DNA from: Candidatus Phyllobacterium onerii
GTDB lineage: Bacteria; Pseudomonadota; Alphaproteobacteria; Rhizobiales; Rhizobiaceae
NCBI RefSeq assembly: GCF_028331445.1
Contig: NZ_JAQMHX010000027.1
Location: 1-38,845, forward strand
Length of the DNA: 38,845 nt
Direction of reading: 5' to 3'
The notes under the pieces were generated by a model, which made no database searches, was not told the origin of the DNA, and worked only from the letters and a program-made list of their open reading frames with translations. Shown piece after piece: positions 16,160 to 24,524 of the stretch (position 1 is the stretch's first letter; the number at the start of each line of letters is the position of its first letter). Position numbers and translations under genes: made by a program.

Positions 16160-17010
16160 AGCGCGAACCGCCGCAATCCATCGCCGATTATGGCCCACTG
16201 TTCTTCCCTGCCGGCATGCTGCTCATTTTCTTCGTTGTGCCTTTTGGCACGATGATTGCCGTCAGCTTCTTTCAGAGGCAGGAAGGCGGCTTCTACACAC
16301 CCGCATTCGTCTTCTCCAACTATGAGCGCTTCCTCACCGCGTTCTTCGGAGGCGTACTCGGCTTTTCGCTGATGCTCGCCGTGACGGTCGCGATCTGCTG
16401 CGTCGTCCTTGCCCTGCCTTTCACTTACCTGCTTTCGCGGCTAACACGGCGCTTGCAGGTGATCTGGCTTGTTGGACTTCTCTCCGTGCTTTCACTGTCG
16501 GAGGTGATTATCGGGTTTGCCTGGTCAACGCTGCTTTCGCGCACTGCGGGCCTCAGCAATCTGCTCGTAAAGATCGGCCTTCTTGAACAGCCGGTCGCGC
16601 TATTCCCGAGTTTCGGTGCCGTGCTCACCGGGATGGTCTATCAGGCCCTGCCCTACACGATCCTCGTGCTTTACCCGGCCATCGTTCGCCTTGATCCAAC
16701 CCTGATGGAAGCAGCACGAACGCTTGGTTCTTCGCCCATCCGTGCCTTTTTTAACGTACTGGTGCCTGCACTGCGCAATACGATCATGGCGACGCTCATC
16801 ATGGTTTTCATCTTCGCACTCGGCTCGTACCTGTTGCCGCAAATCCTAGGCCGGCCGCAACATTGGACGCTTTCGGTTCTCATCACCGACCAGGCGATCT
16901 ATCAGTCCAATATGCCCTTTGCCGCGGCGATGGCTGTTTTTCTTGTGCTGGTTACGCTCGGCCTTGTCGCACTCACGTTGCTGATCGGCCGCAAGGGGGA
17001 AAAAGCGTGA
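16156..17010 (+). CDS. Polyamine-type ABC importer permease (PotB-like)
   Basis: The product is a 284-residue permease with about six hydrophobic segments. The first covers residues 14-40 (LFFPAGMLLIFFVVPFGTMI) and the EAA loop reads PTLMEAARTLGSSPIRAFF at about 178-196. It resembles the PotB/PotH group of spermidine/putrescine-type importers. Its ATG overlaps the ATPase stop (ATGA) and its TGA overlaps the next ATG by one base (TGATG), so translation of the whole set is coupled. It forms the pore together with the following permease. Confidence 0.9.
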   Translation: MKREPPQSIADYGPLFFPAGMLLIFFVVPFGTMIAVSFFQRQEGGFYTPAFVFSNYERFLTAFFGGVLGFSLMLAVTVAICCVVLALPFTYLLSRLTRRLQVIWLVGLLSVLSLSEVIIGFAWSTLLSRTAGLSNLLVKIGLLEQPVALFPSFGAVLTGMVYQALPYTILVLYPAIVRLDPTLMEAARTLGSSPIRAFFNVLVPALRNTIMATLIMVFIFALGSYLLPQILGRPQHWTLSVLITDQAIYQSNMPFAAAMAVFLVLVTLGLVALTLLIGRKGEKA

Positions 17011-17807
17011 TGAATTGGCTCAAGCGGTTTTACTTCCTGCTCATCGGGCTTTTCCTCAGCTTGCCGCTGATCGTCGTGGCTGGCGTGTCAGTCAATGCCA
17101 AGCAGACGTTGGCCTTTCCGCCACAGGGCTTTTCCCTCAGTTGGTATGGCGAAATCTTCACCAACCCTGAGTGGCGCAGCGCGCTCATCGCTTCAGTCGT
17201 TCTGGCCACAACCTCGGCCGCGCTCGCTGTCCTGATTGCCCTGCCGTTGTCGTGGTTTCTGTGGCGTCGCATAGCGCCGTGGGCGAACATATTTCAGATA
17301 CTTGGCATTGCGCCATTCACCCTGCCGCCCGTCATCACAGCACTCGGGTTGCTGACCTTCTGGGCGACAACAGGTTTCTATGGTCAGCCGTGGACTGCGG
17401 TCATCGGACATGCGATCTTTTTCGTTACTCTGCCATTGGTCACCCTATCGCTAGGCTTCTCGGCTATCGACCGCTCGTTTGTCGAAGCAGCCGCCACAAT
17501 GGGTGCCAATGACAGAACCATTTTTCGCACCGTCGTGCTGCCGCTGATCCTGCCCTATCTCGTATCGGGCTACGCTTTCGCCTTCGTGTTATCGCTCAAC
17601 GAATATATCGTCGCGTACATGACCGTCGGTTTTACCCTGGAAACACTGCCGATCAAGATTTTCAACGCTTTGCGTTATGGCTACACACCGACAATGGCGT
17701 CCGTGACGATCCTTTTCGTTTTCACCGCCGCTGTGATCTTCTCACTGGTTGCGAAATTCGGTGACTTGCCAAAGTTGCTTGGCGCCATGGCATCGGATGA
17801 ATCATGA
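17010..17807 (+). CDS. Polyamine-type ABC importer permease (PotC-like)
   Basis: The product is a 265-residue permease with six hydrophobic segments and the EAA loop RSFVEAAATMGANDRTIFRTV at about residues 160-180, similar to PotC/PotI. ATG 17010 shares one base with the preceding TGA; AGGGGGA lies upstream. The frame is open to 16863, but that region is antiphase to the preceding permease. Its TGA overlaps the next gene's ATG (ATGA), so the amidase is encoded in the same transcript as the importer. This supports a shared substrate pathway. Confidence 0.9.
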   Translation: MNWLKRFYFLLIGLFLSLPLIVVAGVSVNAKQTLAFPPQGFSLSWYGEIFTNPEWRSALIASVVLATTSAALAVLIALPLSWFLWRRIAPWANIFQILGIAPFTLPPVITALGLLTFWATTGFYGQPWTAVIGHAIFFVTLPLVTLSLGFSAIDRSFVEAAATMGANDRTIFRTVVLPLILPYLVSGYAFAFVLSLNEYIVAYMTVGFTLETLPIKIFNALRYGYTPTMASVTILFVFTAAVIFSLVAKFGDLPKLLGAMASDES

Positions 17808-18580
17808 AAATAGCGGCGTTACAGATGCAGTCGATTCCTGGCGATGTGCATGCAAATCTGGCACGCGTCGAACGAGCGGCGGTTGACGCCGCGGAGGCTG
17901 GGGCCAAACTTCTGATCACACCGGAACTTTGTATTACAGGCTATGGCGCCGGTGACGTGATTACAGCGCTGGCAGAACCCCCGGATGGTAGTCAGGTTAG
18001 AGCTTTGCAGACAATTTCATCGACGAACCATATTGCGATCGTCGCAGGATTTGCTGAACAGGATGGTGTCGATATTTATAACAGCGCTGCCTTCATAGAT
18101 GGCGAGAACAAACCGGCGATCTACCGCAAATCGCATCTTTACGGCGATTATGAGCGATCGCTCTTCAAGCCAGAAACACCTGTTAGTTGTATTGTCGAAC
18201 TGGGCGGTCTGAAGCTCGGCATGCTGATCTGCTACGATGTAGAATTCCCAGAGAACGTCCGTCGGCTCGCCCTTGCCGGCGTTGACGCCGTGCTGGTGCC
18301 GACAGCCCTTCCCGCTGGCCCATCTGGAACATTCATCGCCGATCACATGATCCAAACCCGCGCCTTCGAGAACCAGATCTTCGTCGCCTACGTCAACCAT
18401 GCCGGAGCTGACGAACGATTTACGTTTGCCGGGAGTTCACGGATCGCCGCACCCGATGGCAGTCTGATCGCGTCCTGCAGCGATGATGCGGAAAGATTGA
18501 TTTATGCGGAGATCGATCCCGGTGCTTTCGTAACGTCAATCACCGGCAATCCCTACCTCAAAGACCGGGGTTCAGCATGA
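17804..18580 (+). CDS. Carbon-nitrogen hydrolase (nitrilase superfamily, DavA-like amidase)
   Basis: The product is a 258-residue cytosolic amidase with the full Glu-Lys-Cys triad: Glu41 in TPELCITGYG, Lys109 in YRKSHLYGDYE and Cys143 in LICYDVEFPENVRRLAL. The region around the Cys and the end (NPYLKDRGS) closely resemble 5-aminopentanamidase (DavA) as I recall it. Family members hydrolyse amides such as 5-aminovaleramide, 4-guanidinobutyramide or N-carbamoyl amines. It is coupled by ATGA overlaps both to the importer permease and to the FAD oxidase. With a ureohydrolase in the same block, a guanidinobutyramide to guanidinobutyrate to GABA route is attractive but unproven. Confidence 0.85.
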   Translation: MKIAALQMQSIPGDVHANLARVERAAVDAAEAGAKLLITPELCITGYGAGDVITALAEPPDGSQVRALQTISSTNHIAIVAGFAEQDGVDIYNSAAFIDGENKPAIYRKSHLYGDYERSLFKPETPVSCIVELGGLKLGMLICYDVEFPENVRRLALAGVDAVLVPTALPAGPSGTFIADHMIQTRAFENQIFVAYVNHAGADERFTFAGSSRIAAPDGSLIASCSDDAERLIYAEIDPGAFVTSITGNPYLKDRGSA

Positions 18581-19689
18581 CCGAAATAATCGAAACCGAT
18601 GTCCTTGTGATTGGCGCGGGCATCGCCGGTGTTGGTGTCGCAGCCGCATTGGCCGACACACATAGGGTCGTGATTCTTGAACGTGAAACCCAGCCTGGAT
18701 ATCACTCGACCGGTCGCTCTGCCGCCATCTTTCTTCCCAACTACGGCAATGATGTTATTCGTGGACTGAACCAGGCCAGCGCACCGCTTTTCCAACAGCG
18801 CGATGTCGGCCTTTTTCCAGCGCCGTTGCTGACCGGGCGCGGGTCTCTAACAGTCGCTGGCCAAGATGGCGTTGAGGCTTGCGAAGACTTTGTCCGCAAT
18901 GGCGTTGGAATAGAGGCGATCGATATCGATCGAGCCATTGACATGGTTCCGATCCTCAATCGTGATCATGTCAAGGCTGCGTGTTATCAGGACGACGCTT
19001 GGGATATCGACGTCAACGCTCTGCATCAGGGCTGGCTGCGGAAAGCAACCGGGCTCGGTGTTCAGCTCTACACGAAATCGGAAGTTGTCGGTGCGAAGCA
19101 TATCGCCGGTGAATGGCAGGTTGAAACGGGCGACCGCATATTCAGGGCCAAAACCGTGGTCAACGCATCGGGTGCGTGGGCGGATATCACTGCTGGACTC
19201 TTCGGCGCTCGCCTGCTCGGGCTAACGCCCATGCGGCGGTCCATTGCAGTATTGCCCGCTCCGGACGGCCATGACACCAGAAGCTGGCCGCTCGTGGATG
19301 ACGTGAATGAAGCCTGGTACATGAAGCCCGATGGGGGACGAATGTTCGTTTCACCCTGCGATGAGACACCGGTTGATCCGCATGATGCTTATGTCGATGA
19401 TATGATCCTCGCCGAAGGCCTCTATCGTTTCGAACAAGCCGTCACTATACCGGTCACCCGTGTCGAGAGCAGCTGGGCGGGTTTGCGCACTTTCGCGCCG
19501 GACCGGACGCCAGTGGCCGGTTTCGACGGTGAGGTCGATGGCTTTTTCTGGCTCGCCGGTCAAGGCGGTTACGGCATTCAAACCTCCCCTGCACTCTCGA
19601 CGCTCGCAGCAGCGCTCATTGCGAGACGAGATCCGGAAAGGGCCGTCGAAGCACTCCTCGCAAAACTATCGCCCGTCCGCTTTGGCTGA
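18577..19689 (+). CDS. FAD-dependent amine/D-amino-acid oxidoreductase (DadA-like)
   Basis: The product is a 370-residue flavoprotein of the DAO family. The N-terminal Rossmann motif is VLVIGAGIAGVGVAAAL followed by VVILERE at strand two, then YHSTGRSAAIFLPNYG; NASGAWADI and WLAGQGGYGIQTSPAL mark the second FAD contact. Such enzymes oxidise the C-N bond of amino acids, sarcosine-like amines or polyamine derivatives. It is the last gene of the coupled block (ATGA overlap with the amidase) and meets the LysR gene tail-to-tail with no gap. It could provide the first oxidative step on the imported amine, but its substrate is not readable from sequence. Confidence 0.88.
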   Translation: MTEIIETDVLVIGAGIAGVGVAAALADTHRVVILERETQPGYHSTGRSAAIFLPNYGNDVIRGLNQASAPLFQQRDVGLFPAPLLTGRGSLTVAGQDGVEACEDFVRNGVGIEAIDIDRAIDMVPILNRDHVKAACYQDDAWDIDVNALHQGWLRKATGLGVQLYTKSEVVGAKHIAGEWQVETGDRIFRAKTVVNASGAWADITAGLFGARLLGLTPMRRSIAVLPAPDGHDTRSWPLVDDVNEAWYMKPDGGRMFVSPCDETPVDPHDAYVDDMILAEGLYRFEQAVTIPVTRVESSWAGLRTFAPDRTPVAGFDGEVDGFFWLAGQGGYGIQTSPALSTLAAALIARRDPERAVEALLAKLSPVRFG

Positions 19690-20601
19690 TCACGCCAGAA
19701 GCGATTGACCACCAAATATCTCAGTCTGGTTCTCCAGTTCGGACTTGATGAAATTACTCAAGACGCGGATGCGCGGTGTGCTGACAATATCCTCGTGGCA
19801 AATCAGCCAATAGTCCCGGTTGAGATGCAGCTGCCTCGGCAGGACCGGCACTAACTCGGGGTAATTGCAGGCGATGTAGTATGGCAGGATGCAGAGTCCG
19901 AAGCTTGATCGTGTCGCGCTGAGTTGGGCAAAGATGCTGGAACTCTGGTATGAGGCGCGCAACCCCGGCAAGATCTCGCGCATGTAGTCGAGGCCCGGCG
20001 TGAAGATCATGTCTTCGATATAGCCAATGAACTGGTGACTGGAGAGGTCCGACTGCTGTCTGATCTCCGGATGACGTGAGAGGTAGTCCTTCGATCCATA
20101 GATGAACAGGCGGTAGGGCATCAGCTTTTCCTGATGGTACGGACCTGTCCGTGTCGCATGCAGCGTGATCGACAAATCCGCCTCGCGCCGCGAGAGCGAC
20201 ACGATCTGCTGGATCGTCACCATCTCAATGGAAAGGCTTGGATAAGACTGGGCCATCAGCGGCAGCCGGTCCGCCAAGAAGAAATTGGCAAACCCTTCCA
20301 ATATACTCAAGCGGACGACGCCGCTCAGGGAAATCGTTCCCCCGGAAGCCTCGTTCTGGAATCGATCGGCCTCGCGCTCCACAATTTCGGCAGACTCGAT
20401 AAGCTTCTCCCCGAGCGCCGTCAGGATATAACCACGCGGGTTGCGCTCGAACAGCCGCGCCGACAAGGCTTCTTCCAGCCGGTCTATCCTCCTTGAAACG
20501 GTGACGTGATTGGTGCGCAGCCTTCGCGCCGCAGTGGTCAATTGTCCGGTACGCGCAACGGCGAGAAAATATTGGAGATCATCCCAGGTAAACTGCCGCA
20601 T
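19690..20601 (-). CDS. LysR-family transcriptional regulator
   Basis: The product is a 303-residue LysR regulator with the HTH at residues 4-63 (DLQYFLAVARTGQLTTAARR, then NHVTVSRRIDRLEEAL) and a normal-length effector domain. It begins at ATG 20601, divergent from the branched-chain-type importer operon that starts at 20908, and is therefore the likely regulator of that operon. Its stop codon directly abuts the stop of the FAD oxidase gene. The HTH is of the type often seen in rhizobial sugar and amino-acid regulators. The effector is unknown. Confidence 0.92.
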   Translation of the reverse strand: MRQFTWDDLQYFLAVARTGQLTTAARRLRTNHVTVSRRIDRLEEALSARLFERNPRGYILTALGEKLIESAEIVEREADRFQNEASGGTISLSGVVRLSILEGFANFFLADRLPLMAQSYPSLSIEMVTIQQIVSLSRREADLSITLHATRTGPYHQEKLMPYRLFIYGSKDYLSRHPEIRQQSDLSSHQFIGYIEDMIFTPGLDYMREILPGLRASYQSSSIFAQLSATRSSFGLCILPYYIACNYPELVPVLPRQLHLNRDYWLICHEDIVSTPRIRVLSNFIKSELENQTEIFGGQSLLA

Positions 20602-20907
20602 TGCACTCTTTCAGTGAATGTACATTTTTGTACTTATTATGTGCATAAATAGATGTTTGTGTACCTATTTGTCAATGTTAGAGTTTTTTTGACATCATGG
20701 TTGCCGGTCGGAAGAAACAGCGCAATCATGGGCGTGAAGTATTGTCCGGCTTGGAAAGCCAAAGCTGGATTGAGGAGGATAAACAACTGGTGGGATGCGG
20801 GCGGGATCCGCGGCATCTCTGTTGACGTTTTCAATTTGAACCGTTCCGTCCGCGACAGCCATCATGCGATGATCCTGTGAGCGGTCAATCTTTGGGAGGA
20901 GATACGA
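20602..20907. promoter_or_regulatory. Divergent promoter region with two short inverted repeats
   Basis: This is a 306-base non-coding spacer. Two palindromes lie close together just upstream of the LysR start: GTACA-TTTT-TGTAC (20620-20633) and TTATG-TG-CATAA (20637-20648). They are AT-rich and sit where an autoregulatory LysR operator or a promoter would be expected. The remainder, toward the importer start, shows no recognisable gene. Confidence 0.45.
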
Positions 20908-22113
20908 ATGAAATTACTAGCAATTGCAACGGCTGCCCTGATGGCAGCCACGGTCATTCCTGCAGCAAGCGCCGAGATTTCCGACGGCAAGGTCAAGATC
21001 GGCATTTTGAACGACCAGTCGGGTGTTTATGCGGACTTCGGCGGCAAGTGGTCTTTCGAAGCAGCGAAGATGGCCGCCGAAGATTTCGGGGGCAAGGTGC
21101 TGGATGCACCGATCGAAGTCATCACCGCCGACCATCAGAACAAGCCGGACATTGCCTCCAATATCGCCCGCCAGTGGTATGACACCGAACAGGTCGATAG
21201 CATCATGGAACTGACGACTTCCTCGGTGGCGCTCGCTGTGCAGGGCATATCCAAGGAAAAGAAGAAGATCGACCTTGTGACCGGTGCAGCCACGACGGAA
21301 CTGACCGGCAAGCAGTGCTCGCCCTACGGTTTCCATTGGGCCTATGACACACACTCGCAAGCGGTCGGCACTGGCGGGGCGCTCGTTGCCCAGGGTGGCG
21401 ACAGCTGGTTCTTCCTGACGGCAGACTATGCCTTCGGTTATTCGCTAGAGGAACAGACATCCAAATTCGTCACCTCCAAGGGCGGCAAGGTCGTCGGCTC
21501 GGTTCGCCATCCACTGGCAACGACCGACTATTCCTCGTTCCTGCTGCAGGCACAATCGTCCGGCGCAAAGGTCATCGGTCTCGCCAATGCCGGTCTCGAT
21601 ACCTCCAATGCCATCAAGCAGGCCGCTGAATTCGGCATCGTGTCCGGTGGTCAGCGCCTCGCAGCGCTGCTATTTACCCTGGCTGAAGTAAATGGTCTCG
21701 GTCTTGAGGCTGCGCAGGGCCTGACACTAACCGAAAGCTTCTACTGGGATCGTGACGATCAGTCCCGTGAGTTCGGACAGAAGTTCTTCAAGCGTACGGG
21801 CCGCATGCCAAACATGATCCAGGCAGCAACCTATTCGGGTGTGACGCAATATCTGAAGGCCATCCAGAAGGCGGGCACAGACGACACCGAAAAAGTCGCC
21901 GCAGCGATGCACGAAATGACGGTGGACGACGTTTTCGGGCGTGGTGCGAAGGTCGGTCCCAATGGGCGCCTGTTCAGCGATGTTTATCTGATGGAAGTCA
22001 AGAAGCCGGATGAAAGCAAGGCGCCCTGGGATTACTACAAGGTTCTGGCCACCGTCCCGGGTGACGAAGCATTTATCAAGCCGGCCGAAAGCGGCTGCCC
22101 GCTGGTCAAGTAA
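20908..22113 (+). CDS. Branched-chain amino-acid-type ABC importer binding protein
   Basis: The product is a 401-residue periplasmic binding protein of the LivK-like family (type I fold), with a Sec signal peptide ending ASA-EISDG at residue 22. Typical features are VKIGILNDQSGVYADFGG, ADHQNKPDIA, SWFFLTADYAFG and GYSLEEQTSKFV. GGGAGGAG upstream of the ATG is a strong ribosome site, fitting the high level needed for a binding protein. It starts a five-gene importer operon. The family binds very diverse ligands (amino acids, urea, amides, aromatic acids), and the terminal GMC oxidoreductase of the operon hints at an alcohol or aldehyde-forming substrate. The TAA overlaps the next ATG by one base. 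Confidence 0.92.
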   Translation: MKLLAIATAALMAATVIPAASAEISDGKVKIGILNDQSGVYADFGGKWSFEAAKMAAEDFGGKVLDAPIEVITADHQNKPDIASNIARQWYDTEQVDSIMELTTSSVALAVQGISKEKKKIDLVTGAATTELTGKQCSPYGFHWAYDTHSQAVGTGGALVAQGGDSWFFLTADYAFGYSLEEQTSKFVTSKGGKVVGSVRHPLATTDYSSFLLQAQSSGAKVIGLANAGLDTSNAIKQAAEFGIVSGGQRLAALLFTLAEVNGLGLEAAQGLTLTESFYWDRDDQSREFGQKFFKRTGRMPNMIQAATYSGVTQYLKAIQKAGTDDTEKVAAAMHEMTVDDVFGRGAKVGPNGRLFSDVYLMEVKKPDESKAPWDYYKVLATVPGDEAFIKPAESGCPLVK

Positions 22114-22934
22114 TGACTGCTTCACTGAATGATGCAGCGTTCGGGGGAGGACAATCCTCTCCCGGCGCCTCTGGAGGTCAAGATTCGCGGGTGGTGTTGT
22201 CCGCCCGCGGTCTGCGCCGTGACTTTGGTGGCTTCGTTGCCGTCAACAATGTCGATCTCGATGTTCACCATGCCAAGGTGCTCGCGCTGATCGGCCCGAA
22301 CGGTGCTGGCAAGACCACAGTTTTCAATCTACTGACCAAATTTCTGCAACCGACAAGCGGAACGATCACACTACTCGACCAAGACATCACAAAGATGGAT
22401 CCGGCCAAGGTGGCTCGAATGGGACTTGTGCGTTCGTTCCAGATATCGGCAGTGTTTCCGCATCTGACGATCCTCGACAATGTCCGCGTTGCCCTGCAGC
22501 GCCCCGGTGGTCTGTCCACGCAATTCTGGCTGCCCATGGGTGCGCTGAACCGGCTCAACGAACGAGCAATGGAATTGATAGAGGCCGTCGGCCTTCAAGA
22601 TGCCCGCCACAACCTCGCCGCCGACCTATCCTATGGCCGTAAGCGTGTACTGGAGATCGCCACTACACTTGCGCTCGATCCAAAAGTGCTGCTTCTCGAT
22701 GAGCCGATGGCTGGCATGGGCCACGAAGACGTGCATATCGTCTCCGATATCATTCGCGAGGTGGCGAAAGACCGTGCGATCCTGATGGTTGAACACAATC
22801 TGAAGGTTGTCGCCGATCTCTGCGATCAGGTGACCGTCCTACAGCGCGGCGAAATCCTCACCTCCGGAGATTATCGCACCGTTAGTCAGGACGAGCGCGT
22901 GCGTGTTGCCTATATGGGGACCGAACATGAATAA
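22113..22934 (+). CDS. Branched-chain amino-acid-type ABC importer ATPase (LivG-like)
   Basis: The product is a 273-residue ATPase with Walker A GPNGAGKTT, signature LSYGRKRVLEIATTL and Walker B VLLLDEPMAGM, followed by VEHNLKVVADLCDQVTVL, characteristic of LivG. It has about 25 extra residues before the ATPase fold, rich in Gly and Ser. A later start is possible, but the TAATG overlap with the binding-protein stop supports the assigned one. The gene end overlaps the next ATPase start by eight bases. It works as a heterodimer with the LivF-like ATPase. Confidence 0.92.
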   Translation: MTASLNDAAFGGGQSSPGASGGQDSRVVLSARGLRRDFGGFVAVNNVDLDVHHAKVLALIGPNGAGKTTVFNLLTKFLQPTSGTITLLDQDITKMDPAKVARMGLVRSFQISAVFPHLTILDNVRVALQRPGGLSTQFWLPMGALNRLNERAMELIEAVGLQDARHNLAADLSYGRKRVLEIATTLALDPKVLLLDEPMAGMGHEDVHIVSDIIREVAKDRAILMVEHNLKVVADLCDQVTVLQRGEILTSGDYRTVSQDERVRVAYMGTEHE

Positions 22935-23631
22935 CGCGCTGCTTTCCGTCCGGGATCTTCATGCCTGGTATGGCGAAGGCCACGCCTTGCATGGCGTCAA
23001 CCTCGACATCCACCAAGGCGAGACGGTCACTCTGCTTGGCCGCAATGGTGTCGGCAAGACCACAACGCTGCGCTCCATCATGGGAATTATCCGCAAACGT
23101 ACAGGTACGATCACCTTCGATGGCAAGGACATGATGCGCGTGCCATTGCATCGCACCGCCCATGCAGGCATCGGCTTTGTGCCGGAGGAACGCGGCATAT
23201 TCGCCACGCTATCCGTCGATGAAAACCTCAATCTTCCGCCGATCGTCGCCAAGGGCGGCATGTCGATTGACGAGATCTATGACCTGTTTCCTAATCTCAA
23301 AGAGCGCCGCAACAGCCCTGGCACGAAGCTTTCCGGCGGCGAGCAGCAGATGCTGGCTATTGCCCGAATTCTGCGCACAGGCGTCAAGCTGCTGCTTCTG
23401 GACGAACCGACGGAGGGCCTTGCACCGGTCATCATCCAACGTATCGGCGAAGTGCTTGTGACGCTGAAACAGCGCGGCATGACTATTCTGCTGGTCGAAC
23501 AGAATTTTCGGTTTGCCAGCAAGGTCGCTGACCGCTTCTATGTGGTGGACCATGGCAAGATAATCGATAATTTCCACGTCAGGGAGCTGCCCGACCACAT
23601 GACCATGCTCAACGAAGCATTGGGGGTCTGA
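22927..23631 (+). CDS. Branched-chain amino-acid-type ABC importer ATPase (LivF-like)
   Basis: The product is a 234-residue ATPase with Walker A GRNGVGKTT, signature LSGGEQQMLAIARIL, Walker B LLLLDEPTEGLAP and the LivF-typical VEQNFRFASKVADRFYVVDHG. ATG 22927 lies inside the last codons of the LivG-like gene (8-base overlap); an in-frame upstream start at 22903 would only add residues read from the previous gene. It is followed 4 bases later by the LivH-like permease. Confidence 0.92.
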   Translation: MNNALLSVRDLHAWYGEGHALHGVNLDIHQGETVTLLGRNGVGKTTTLRSIMGIIRKRTGTITFDGKDMMRVPLHRTAHAGIGFVPEERGIFATLSVDENLNLPPIVAKGGMSIDEIYDLFPNLKERRNSPGTKLSGGEQQMLAIARILRTGVKLLLLDEPTEGLAPVIIQRIGEVLVTLKQRGMTILLVEQNFRFASKVADRFYVVDHGKIIDNFHVRELPDHMTMLNEALGV

Positions 23632-23635
23632 CGAC

Positions 23636-24523
23636 ATGACCATGATCTTCGGCGTTCCCCTCCAGGCTTTCCTCGGCCAATTGCTGATCGGCCTCATCAA
23701 TGGCTCATTCTACGCGATGCTCAGCCTTGGCCTCGCAATCATCTTCGGATTGCTTCGTGTCATCAATTTCGCACACGGTGCACAATACATGCTGGGTGCT
23801 TTCGTCGGCTATCTTTTGCTCGCGGAACTCGGCATCGGGTACTGGCCGGCGCTGATCCTTGCTCCGTTGGTTGTGGGTCTGGCGGGCGCGCTCATCGAGC
23901 GGGTCGCGCTGTCACGCCTTTACAACCTCGACCACCTCTACGGGCTGTTGTTCACGTTCGGACTTGCACTCGTGATTGAAGGCACGTTCCGCTATTACTA
24001 CGGTGCAGCCGGACAGCCCTATGCAGTTCCTAGCGCATTGGCTGGAGGTGTTAACCTCGGCTTCATGTTCCTGCCTAAATATCGCGCCTGGGTTGTCGTC
24101 GCTTCGCTGGTCGTCTGCCTCGGGACCTGGCTCCTCATCGAGAAGACCCGCCTCGGCTCCTATCTGCGCGCCGCAACCGAAAACCCGACACTTGTGCGTG
24201 CTTTCGGCATCAACGTGCCCCTCCTGTTGACGTTTACGTACGGTCTCGGCGCAGGTCTTGCAGGGCTCGCGGGTATCATGGCGGCGCCGATCTATCAGGT
24301 CAGCCCGCTTATGGGATCGAACATGATTATCGTTGTCTTTGCCGTGGTTGTTGTTGGCGGTATGGGATCAATCCTTGGCGCCATCATCACCGGCTACATG
24401 CTCGGTATTTTCGAGGGTCTGACCAAAGTGTTCTATCCGGAAGCGTCCAGCATCGTCATCTTCGTCATCATGGCAATCGTCCTGCTTGTCAGACCCGCGG
24501 GTCTGTTCGGAAAGGATGTGTGA
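23636..24523 (+). CDS. Branched-chain amino-acid-type ABC importer permease (LivH-like)
   Basis: The product is a 295-residue polytopic permease. It begins with LLIGLINGSFYAMLSLGLAI, then GLLRVINFAHGAQYMLGAF, the signature of LivH proteins, and carries about eight hydrophobic segments. The late MGSNMIIVVFAVVVVGGMGS matches the conserved region before the last helices. A second ATG two codons in (23642) is an alternative start. It forms the membrane pore with the LivM-like protein encoded next, one base beyond its stop. Confidence 0.93.
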   Translation: MTMIFGVPLQAFLGQLLIGLINGSFYAMLSLGLAIIFGLLRVINFAHGAQYMLGAFVGYLLLAELGIGYWPALILAPLVVGLAGALIERVALSRLYNLDHLYGLLFTFGLALVIEGTFRYYYGAAGQPYAVPSALAGGVNLGFMFLPKYRAWVVVASLVVCLGTWLLIEKTRLGSYLRAATENPTLVRAFGINVPLLLTFTYGLGAGLAGLAGIMAAPIYQVSPLMGSNMIIVVFAVVVVGGMGSILGAIITGYMLGIFEGLTKVFYPEASSIVIFVIMAIVLLVRPAGLFGKDV

Positions 24524-24524
24524 C

